Shown piece after piece: positions 9,732 to 15,932 of a DNA stretch of 64,000 nucleotides. The stretch comes from Rhizobium esperanzae (GTDB taxonomy: Bacteria; Pseudomonadota; Alphaproteobacteria; Rhizobiales; Rhizobiaceae). The notes beneath the pieces were generated by a model. It searched no databases, was not told where the DNA came from, and saw nothing but the letters and a program-made list of their open reading frames with translations. Both the position numbers and the translations under genes were made by a program. Within the stretch, counting starts at the first letter, position 1, and each line of letters opens with the position of its first letter. The DNA lies in contig NZ_JACIFY010000025.1 in NCBI RefSeq assembly GCF_014197615.1, positions 1 through 64,000 of the forward strand. Direction: 5' to 3'.

Positions 9732-10667
9732 ATGAATGCTCAATCGCGATCTGTCACCCTTATCGGCGCGCCGCTGGAAGAAGGCTCCGGCCGAAGGGGC
9801 GCTGGCATGGGACCGGCGGCGCTGCGGATCGCAGGCGTCGATCAGACGCTGATCGAGCTTGGCCATGACGTCGCCGATCTCGGCGATCTCAGGATCGTGC
9901 CGGCAATGGACCTACCGAACCATCCGAAGGCCCACAATCTGAGGATTGTCGGCGCCTTCACCCGCGCGCTCGAAAGCAGCGTCCATGACGTGGCCGCCTC
10001 CGGCCGTTTTCCGCTGATTCTCGGCGGCGACCACAGCCTGTCCATGGGCAGCGTCTCCGGCATGGCGCGATATGCCGCCAGCAAAGGCCGGCCGCTCTTC
10101 GTGCTCTGGCTCGATGCCCATGCCGATTTCAATTCTCCGGCGACCTCCCCTTCGGGCAATATTCACGGCATGCCCGTCGCCTTTTTCTGCGGCGAGGCGG
10201 AGTTCGCCGAGATCCTGCCGAAGGACCGCCCCTTCGTCGATCCGAAGAATGTTTTCCAGGTCGGCATTCGTTCGGTCGATGCACGCGAGCGCGAGGAAAT
10301 CCACGAACACGGCGTCAATGTCTTCGATATGCGCGCCATCGACGAGCAAGGCATCGGCGCCATCATGCGGGATATCCTCGACGTCGTGACCAAGGCGAAC
10401 GGGCTGCTGCATGTCAGCCTCGACCTCGACTTCCTCGATCCCGAGATTGCCCCCGGCGTCGGCACGACGGTGCCCGGCGGCGCGACCTTCCGCGAGGCGC
10501 ATCTGGTCATGGAGATGCTTTCGGACAGCGGCCTCGTCTCGTCGCTCGATCTCGTCGAGCTCAACCCGTTTCTCGACGATCGCGGCAAAAGCGCCCGCAT
10601 CCTGGTGGAACTGACGGCAAGCCTCTTCGGCCGCCGCATCTTCGATCGACCAACCCGCGCCGCATAA
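9732..10667 (+). CDS. rocF: Arginase
   Basis: A 311-residue ureohydrolase that splits arginine into ornithine and urea. The manganese ligands of the family are in place: GGDH (H101), DAHAD (D128, H130, D132) and SLDLDFLDP (D231, D233). The N-terminal SVTLIGAPLEEGSGRRG matches the family. The start at 9732 is chosen because GGAG lies 8 nt upstream and it gives the usual arginase length; an in-frame ATG at 9672 would add 20 residues with no family similarity. The ornithine aminotransferase gene follows after 38 nt, so the two steps arginine to ornithine to glutamate semialdehyde are encoded together. In some rhizobia the gene is called argI or arcA. Confidence 0.92.
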   Translation: MNAQSRSVTLIGAPLEEGSGRRGAGMGPAALRIAGVDQTLIELGHDVADLGDLRIVPAMDLPNHPKAHNLRIVGAFTRALESSVHDVAASGRFPLILGGDHSLSMGSVSGMARYAASKGRPLFVLWLDAHADFNSPATSPSGNIHGMPVAFFCGEAEFAEILPKDRPFVDPKNVFQVGIRSVDAREREEIHEHGVNVFDMRAIDEQGIGAIMRDILDVVTKANGLLHVSLDLDFLDPEIAPGVGTTVPGGATFREAHLVMEMLSDSGLVSSLDLVELNPFLDDRGKSARILVELTASLFGRRIFDRPTRAA

Positions 10668-10705
10668 GACGGGTTTCGGCACTATACTCTGGAGGGAAAA
10701 CGGCC

Positions 10706-11905
10706 ATGAACACATCGGAAAAACTGATAGCCACGGAACAGCGGCTCGGCGCCCACAATTACAAGCCGCTCGATGTGGTGCTGACGCGCGGTGAAGGTGT
10801 TTATGTCTGGGATACCGACGGCAATCGTTATCTCGATTGCCTCTCGGCCTATTCCGCCGTCAACCAGGGCCATTGCCACCCGAAAATCCTCGCCGCCATG
10901 GTCGAGCAGGCCGGCAGGTTGACGCTCACCTCCCGCGCCTTCCGCAACGACCAACTCGCTCATCTCTACGAAGAGCTTGCTGCGCTGACCGGCTCGCACA
11001 AGATCCTGCCGATGAATTCCGGCGCCGAAGCCGTGGAGACCGCCATCAAGGCGGTGCGCAAATGGGGATACGAGGTCAAGGGGGTGCCGGAAGGCCAAGC
11101 GGAGATCATCGTCTGCGCCGATAATTTCCACGGCCGGACGCTGAGCATCATCAGTTTCTCCACCGATCCCGACGCCCGCACCGGCTTCGGCCCTTATACA
11201 CCGGGCTTCCGCACCATTCCCTTCGGCGATGCCGAGGCATTCGAGGCCGCGATCAACGGCAATACGGTCGCCGCCCTGATCGAGCCGATCCAGGGGGAAG
11301 CCGGCGTCATCATCCCGCCGGCCGGTTATTTCACCCGCATCCGCGAGCTTTGCACCGATAACAACGTCACCCTCATCCTCGACGAGATCCAGACCGGTCT
11401 CGGCCGCACCGGCAAGCTGCTCGCCGAGGAACACGAAGGCATCGAGGCCGATGTGACGCTGATCGGCAAGGCGCTGTCCGGCGGCTTCTATCCGGTGTCG
11501 GCCGTGCTGTCGAATACCGAGGTTCTCGGCGTCTTGAAGCCCGGCCAGCACGGCTCGACCTTCGGCGGCAACCCGCTCGCCTGCGCGGTGGCGCGCACCG
11601 CCCTCAAGGTGCTGACGGAAGAGGGCATGATCGAAAACGCCGCTGTCATGGGCGACTATTTCCTCGAAGGCCTCGGGTCTATTCGCTCGAACATCGTCAG
11701 GGAGGTGCGCGGCCGCGGGCTGATGATGGCGATCGAGCTGGAACCCGAAGCCGGCGGCGCCCGGCAATATTGTCATGCGCTGAAGGAGCGCGGCCTTCTC
11801 GCCAAGGATACCCACGACCATACGATTCGCCTCGCCCCGCCATTGGTCATCACCAGAGAACAGGTGGATTGGGCAGTCTCTGAGATCGAAAAGACCATAG
11901 GCTGA
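10706..11905 (+). CDS. rocD: Ornithine aminotransferase
   Basis: A 399-residue class-III PLP aminotransferase that turns ornithine and 2-oxoglutarate into glutamate 5-semialdehyde and glutamate. Visible family features are YLDCLSAYSAVNQGHCHP near the N-terminus, NSGAEAVETAIK (cofactor phosphate binding), LILDEIQTGLGRTG and IGKALSGGFYP with the PLP lysine. Length matches RocD. A strong GGAGG site precedes the ATG. Together with the upstream arginase it forms a two-gene arginine catabolic operon that supplies glutamate and, by further steps, 2-oxoglutarate to the TCA enzymes encoded later in this window. Confidence 0.95.
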   Translation: MNTSEKLIATEQRLGAHNYKPLDVVLTRGEGVYVWDTDGNRYLDCLSAYSAVNQGHCHPKILAAMVEQAGRLTLTSRAFRNDQLAHLYEELAALTGSHKILPMNSGAEAVETAIKAVRKWGYEVKGVPEGQAEIIVCADNFHGRTLSIISFSTDPDARTGFGPYTPGFRTIPFGDAEAFEAAINGNTVAALIEPIQGEAGVIIPPAGYFTRIRELCTDNNVTLILDEIQTGLGRTGKLLAEEHEGIEADVTLIGKALSGGFYPVSAVLSNTEVLGVLKPGQHGSTFGGNPLACAVARTALKVLTEEGMIENAAVMGDYFLEGLGSIRSNIVREVRGRGLMMAIELEPEAGGARQYCHALKERGLLAKDTHDHTIRLAPPLVITREQVDWAVSEIEKTIG

Positions 11906-11991
11906 GGTAAATCGGGACTGAAAACCTTCACAAAGCAGCTCCCGATTTAGATTTGGGCAACACTCTTTCGCTAATGTCGTCGTAACCGTAA

Positions 11992-12102
11992 CGATGCTTC
12001 GCCGAGCGCAAAGCATCGCGTGGTGTGAAGGCAAGGCTTGTCAGCGCCAATGGTGGCGCAGCCGCTTCTGCTTTGGCTTACGACAGTTGGGAAGAATTCT
12101 AA
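11992..12102 (+). pseudogene. Remnant of a chemoreceptor C-terminus fused to the start of cheW
   Basis: Directly before cheW an open frame without a start codon reads KARLVSANGGAAASALAYDS then WEEF and TAA. This is the flexible Ala/Gly-rich tail and CheR/CheB-binding WEEF end of a rhizobial methyl-accepting chemotaxis protein. The stop overlaps the cheW ATG (TAATG, 12100-12104), a typical receptor-cheW coupling. No sensor or signalling domain lies upstream: a stop codon sits at 11989-11991 and rocD ends at 11905. I infer that a full receptor gene once preceded cheW and was deleted. The intact receptor downstream ends with a similar QSWEEF. The left edge of the homology is uncertain. Confidence 0.6.
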
Positions 12103-12578
12103 TGGCCACGATCAATTCCACTAGCTTCAGCGGCGATACGCTCGAAATCATTGCCTTCCGCCTGCATGATCAGGAATTTTGCGTCAAGACCACGACCATC
12201 CGCGAAATCCGCGGCTGGGCGCCCTCGACGCCGATCCCGCATTCGCCGGCCGACGTCATCGGCGTCATGAACCTGCGCGGCTCGGTGATCCCGATCATCG
12301 ACCTCGCCTATAAGCTCGGCATGAAGAGCACCGTCGCCAACGAGCGCAGCGCCATTGTCGTCGCCGAAGTTCACAACATGGTCATCGGCATGCTCGTCGA
12401 CCGCGTCTCGGATATTCTCACCATCTCGTCCAGCCAGGTCCAGCCGGTGCCTGAGGTGACCGCCTCCTTCGACCGCGCATTCTGCGAAGGCATCATTGCT
12501 TCCGAAAATGGCATGATCTGCTTCCTGAACCTCGCCAAGATGTTCAAGGAAAACGAGACCGATGAATTGGCGGCGTGA
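12102..12578 (+). CDS. cheW: Chemotaxis coupling protein CheW
   Basis: A 158-residue CheW-domain protein (about residues 12-150) that links chemoreceptors to the CheA kinase. Family landmarks are EIIAFRLHDQEFCV, REIRGW, PIPHSPADVIGVMNLRGSVIPIIDL and a VDRVSDIL segment. The ATG at 12102 overlaps the stop of the upstream receptor remnant. A longer frame upstream has no CheW similarity and is not used. There is no cheA, cheR, cheB or cheY here, so it must serve a receptor array encoded elsewhere or the receptor gene that follows. A terminator follows it. Confidence 0.92.
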   Translation: MATINSTSFSGDTLEIIAFRLHDQEFCVKTTTIREIRGWAPSTPIPHSPADVIGVMNLRGSVIPIIDLAYKLGMKSTVANERSAIVVAEVHNMVIGMLVDRVSDILTISSSQVQPVPEVTASFDRAFCEGIIASENGMICFLNLAKMFKENETDELAA

Positions 12579-12601
12579 TCCGACCAGTATTTCGAATTCG
12601 A

Positions 12602-12627
12602 AAACCGCCCGCTCCGGGCGGTTTTTT
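12602..12627 (+). terminator. Rho-independent terminator after cheW
   Basis: The stem AACCGCCCG with CGGGCGGTT around a 3-nt loop is followed by TTTTTT. It lies 24 nt after the cheW stop codon, which shows that the downstream receptor is transcribed on its own. Confidence 0.9.
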
Positions 12628-12871
12628 GTTACGGAAACACACGTATATCTGGATCGACCGTCTATCTTCAACTTTTTATAATATAAGCGATCTCTTTTAT
12701 ACGTAATATTAACCACGTTCCCTCAGCATGGTTGGAAAGCAAACGGATGACAAATCCGGCGCAACGGGAACGGTAACCGAATATCATTACTTCCCGGCAC
12801 CGGCATACCTCGCCCGCCCTCTCGCTTCTTCAGCCGGAACAGCAGAAGCTGTGTATCTCAAAGGGACAGAA

Positions 12872-14632
12872 ATGTTTGGTCTCACCTCCGATTCGAAGTA
12901 TATTCTGGACGCCATCTCCAAATCTCAGGCGATCATCGAATTCGATCTCAAGGGAAATATCCTAACGGCGAACGAGAATTTCTGTAACGCGCTCGGTTAT
13001 CGCCTGAACGAGATCGTCGGTAAACATCACAGCATGTTCTGCGAGCCGGCCTATACGGCGACCCCGGAATATCGCGCCTTCTGGGCCCGCCTTGGACGCG
13101 GCGAATACGACGCCGGCACTTATAAACGCCTTGGCAAAGGCAACCGGGAGATATGGATCCAGGCGTCCTATAATCCTGTTTCGAAAGGCGGAAAGCCGTT
13201 CAAGGTGGTGAAATTCGCCGCCGACATCACCGCCGCGAAAAAGCAGGCGGTCGAGGATTCCGGCAAGCTCGAGGCAATCTCGCGCTCGCAGGCGGTGATC
13301 GAATTCACCCCGAAGGGCGAAATCCTGACGGCGAATGAGAATTTCTGTCAGGCCATGGGATATTCGCTCGCCGAGATCACCGGCAAGCATCACAGCATCT
13401 TCTGCGATCCCTCCTATATCAGCACCGAGGACTACCGTAACTTCTGGCGGCGTCTTGCCGATGGCGAATTCATCGCCAACGAATTCGTCCGTTTCGGCAA
13501 GGGCGGCCGCGAAATCTGGATCCAGGCGGCCTACAACCCGATCGTCGATGCTGACGGCAAGGTCTACAAGGTCGTGAAGTTCGCAACCGACGTCACCCAG
13601 CGCATGAGCGCGATTTCCCAGCTCGGCGGTGCACTGCGGCAGCTTTCCGAAGGTGATCTGACGCGGACGGTGGATACATCCTTCGTCCCCTCGATGGAGC
13701 AGTTGCGCCACGATTTCAATACAGCAGTCAAAGATCTCGCCGAGACGATGAAGACGATCGGCGAGAACGCCAGCGCGATCGCCGCCGGGTCGAGCGAGAT
13801 CGGCGGATCGGCCGATTCTTTCTCCAAGCGGACCGAACAGCAGGCCGCGTCGATCGAGGAGACTGCGGCCGCGCTGGAGGAAATCACCACTACCGTCAAT
13901 GATTCCAGCCGCCGGGCCGATGAGGCGGGCCGCCTCGTCGCCGTGACAAGGCAGGGCGCCGAACAGTCCGGCGTCGTGGTCCGCAACGCCGTCGTCGCCA
14001 TGGATCAGATCGAGCAATCCTCGCGCGAGATCACCAACATTATCGGCGTCATCGACGAAATCGCTTTCCAGACCAACCTTCTGGCGCTGAATGCCGGCGT
14101 CGAGGCGGCCCGTGCCGGCGAAGCCGGCAAGGGCTTCGCGGTGGTGGCCCAGGAGGTCAGAGAACTCGCCCAGCGCTCCGCCAAGGCGGCCAAGGAAATC
14201 AAGGCACTGATCAATACGTCGAGCGATCTCGTCAAAAACGGTGTCGGCCTCGTCGGCCAGACCGGCAAGGCGCTCGAGGAAATCGTCGCACAGGTCGGCG
14301 ATATCGACGGCAACATCACCGCCATCGTCGAAGCCTCCAGGGAACAGGCAACGGGCCTCAAGGAAATCAACCAGGCCGTCAATACGCTGGATCAGGCAAC
14401 CCAGCAGAATGCCGCCATGGTCGAGGAGAGCACCGCCGCCAGCCACAGCCTTGCCAGGGAAGCCGAAACGCTGCGTGTGCTGCTGGCAAGGTTCCGTCTA
14501 CCGGGCCAGGCTCAGACCGCCGGCCGGCCCGAGACCAGACAGATGGCCTCACCGGCGTTGCATCTCGTCTCACGTGTCGCCAAGGCGCACGGCGCGGCCG
14601 TGGCAGCCGCGCAGAGTTGGGAAGAGTTCTGA
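12872..14632 (+). CDS. Soluble double-PAS methyl-accepting chemotaxis protein
   Basis: A 586-residue receptor with no membrane helix, so cytoplasmic. Two PAS domains in tandem (about residues 10-117 and 130-238) share long stretches (ILTANENFC, GKHHS, REIWIQA, VVKFA), clearly an internal duplication. A HAMP-like linker (about 240-290) leads to the MCP signalling domain with the hairpin tip FQTNLLALNAGVEAARAGE. The protein ends SWEEF, a CheR/CheB docking pentapeptide of the xWxxF kind. Redox, heme or energy sensing is possible through PAS, but no ligand residue can be assigned. The ATG at 12872 is preceded by AAGGGACAG and matches the MFGLTSDSK start of relatives; an upstream in-frame ATG at 12728 is less likely. 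Confidence 0.9.
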   Translation: MFGLTSDSKYILDAISKSQAIIEFDLKGNILTANENFCNALGYRLNEIVGKHHSMFCEPAYTATPEYRAFWARLGRGEYDAGTYKRLGKGNREIWIQASYNPVSKGGKPFKVVKFAADITAAKKQAVEDSGKLEAISRSQAVIEFTPKGEILTANENFCQAMGYSLAEITGKHHSIFCDPSYISTEDYRNFWRRLADGEFIANEFVRFGKGGREIWIQAAYNPIVDADGKVYKVVKFATDVTQRMSAISQLGGALRQLSEGDLTRTVDTSFVPSMEQLRHDFNTAVKDLAETMKTIGENASAIAAGSSEIGGSADSFSKRTEQQAASIEETAAALEEITTTVNDSSRRADEAGRLVAVTRQGAEQSGVVVRNAVVAMDQIEQSSREITNIIGVIDEIAFQTNLLALNAGVEAARAGEAGKGFAVVAQEVRELAQRSAKAAKEIKALINTSSDLVKNGVGLVGQTGKALEEIVAQVGDIDGNITAIVEASREQATGLKEINQAVNTLDQATQQNAAMVEESTAASHSLAREAETLRVLLARFRLPGQAQTAGRPETRQMASPALHLVSRVAKAHGAAVAAAQSWEEF

Positions 14633-14671
14633 TCCATCCCCACTTCTTGATCATCTGAGCAGTATAAGACG

Positions 14672-14704
14672 AACGCGCCGCACGAGATCCATGCGGCGCG
14701 TTTT
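14672..14704 (+). terminator. Terminator hairpin after the receptor gene
   Basis: The stem ACGCGCCGCA with TGCGGCGCGT around a 10-nt loop is followed by a short T run. It lies 40 nt after the receptor stop. The formate dehydrogenase genes converge on it from the other side, so it may end transcripts in both directions. Confidence 0.7.
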
Positions 14705-14705
14705 G

Positions 14706-14830
14706 ATATCTCGGCCGAACAGCGCCAAGGTCGCCTTCAGCACTACTCAGACATCCCAGAGCAGCGGAATGCCGACGACAGCCCAGGCAAGCATCGCATT
14801 GGCGTAGTCCTCCCGCGCGCCGATCGTGAT
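14706..14830 (-). pseudogene. Broken small single-helix membrane protein after fdsD (in-frame TGA)
   Basis: On the minus strand, in a different frame from fdsD, the sequence reads VITIGAREDYANAMLAWAVV then GIPLLWDV, a TGA (14749-14747), and then VVLKATLALFGRDIK in the same frame. Helix plus flank resemble the small subunits that accompany some MFS transporters such as the oxalate/formate type, where my recollection is of a GxPLxWGxW-like core; a Trp codon TGG would have become TGA. No start codon with a ribosome site is visible. This is inference from a short pattern; the frame may also be chance. Confidence 0.35.
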
Positions 14831-15075
14831 TACCGGGCCTGGTTGACCTCCGCCGCCGGTTTGCGGATCATCGGAGCGGCCTGGAGTACGAGCGCATCCA
14901 GGCCGTTTTCCTCCATCTCCAGAATTTCGAACAATTGCCGCCGCATGCGCGGCTCCCAGAATTTATTGATATGATTGGCGACCCCCTCCACGGCCTCGCT
15001 TGCCGGCTGGCTCTTGAAGAAGGTGGCGATCTGGTTTGCCATGTAGACGAGCTTGGACTTGGTATCATGCGACAT
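14830..15075 (-). CDS. fdsD: NAD-dependent formate dehydrogenase, delta subunit
   Basis: An 81-residue protein with the FdsD signature KLVYMANQIATFF near the start and HINKFWEPRMRRQL in the middle. FdsD is a small subunit of soluble NAD-dependent molybdenum formate dehydrogenase, needed for a fully active complex and thought to help cofactor insertion. Its start overlaps the end of fdhD by 11 nt, so it is translationally coupled as the last gene of fdsGBA-fdhD-fdsD. Confidence 0.93.
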   Translation of the reverse strand: MSHDTKSKLVYMANQIATFFKSQPASEAVEGVANHINKFWEPRMRRQLFEILEMEENGLDALVLQAAPMIRKPAAEVNQAR

Positions 15076-15889
15076 CGGCGATGCTTCCGGGCGAGATGCG
15101 GTGCGGGTGGGTGAAAATCTCGAAATCCTCGCCGCGCACCAGCGCGACGAGCGTCATGCCGGCCTCTTCGGCCGTGCGGATGGCCAGAGCCGTCGGCGCT
15201 GAAATGGCGATGAGCACGGGGCTGCCGAGGATCGCCGCCTTCTGCACCATCTCGACCGAAAGCCGGCTGGTAACGACGACGGCGCCGTCGCCGCCTCTTT
15301 CGCCGGCGCCGATGGCGGCGCCGCAAAGCTTATCCAGCGCATTGTGGCGGCCGACATCTTCGCGCACGGCAGCAAGGCCCCTGCCGGGACGATAGAAGGC
15401 GGCGCCATGCACTGCCCGCGTCTCGCGATGCAGCGGCTGCGCCTCGTTCAGAAGCGAAACGGCGCTGACGATATCGGCATGCGACAACGAGAGTGACGAT
15501 GCCGAGACATCCGGCACCGGCCGCACCGCCTGTTCGATCGATTCGATGCCGCAGAGCCCGCAGCCGACCGGCCCCGCCATGCTGCGGCGTCGTGCCCGCA
15601 GCCGATCGGCGACATCGTCGACGAGGCTCACCTGCACATCGATCCCCTGCTCACCCGCGACGATTTCGATGCCGGATATTTCGGCTCGGCTGGCGATGAT
15701 CCCTTCGGCCAGGCTGAAACCGACGGCAAAATCCTCAAGATCGGCGGGTGTGGCCATCATCACCGCATGCGAACTGCCGCCATAGGAAAAAGCGATCGGC
15801 ACTTCTTCCGGCACGATACGCGAACCGCTGTGCATGAGGCCGTTGCGGCGGGCGGTTTCGGGGGCGCGGGCGGTGGTCGGGAAAATCAT
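15065..15889 (-). CDS. fdhD: Formate dehydrogenase accessory sulfurtransferase FdhD
   Basis: A 274-residue FdhD protein. It moves sulfur from a cysteine desulfurase to the molybdenum cofactor so that formate dehydrogenase becomes active. The functional Cys pair of the family is visible in GPVGCGLCGIESIEQ. Other matches are EEVPIAFSYGGSSHAVMMATPADLEDFAVGFS-type N-terminal sequence and REDVGRHNALDKL. The ATG at 15889 is preferred: it starts 43 nt after the fdsA stop and fits family length. An in-frame start at 15991 would overlap fdsA with unrelated sequence. Some operons call this gene fdsC. Confidence 0.92.
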   Translation of the reverse strand: MIFPTTARAPETARRNGLMHSGSRIVPEEVPIAFSYGGSSHAVMMATPADLEDFAVGFSLAEGIIASRAEISGIEIVAGEQGIDVQVSLVDDVADRLRARRRSMAGPVGCGLCGIESIEQAVRPVPDVSASSLSLSHADIVSAVSLLNEAQPLHRETRAVHGAAFYRPGRGLAAVREDVGRHNALDKLCGAAIGAGERGGDGAVVVTSRLSVEMVQKAAILGSPVLIAISAPTALAIRTAEEAGMTLVALVRGEDFEIFTHPHRISPGSIADVA

Positions 15890-15932
15890 GCTGCACGCCC
15901 CCTCTTCGGCAATAGTTGCCCGCCCTGCATCG

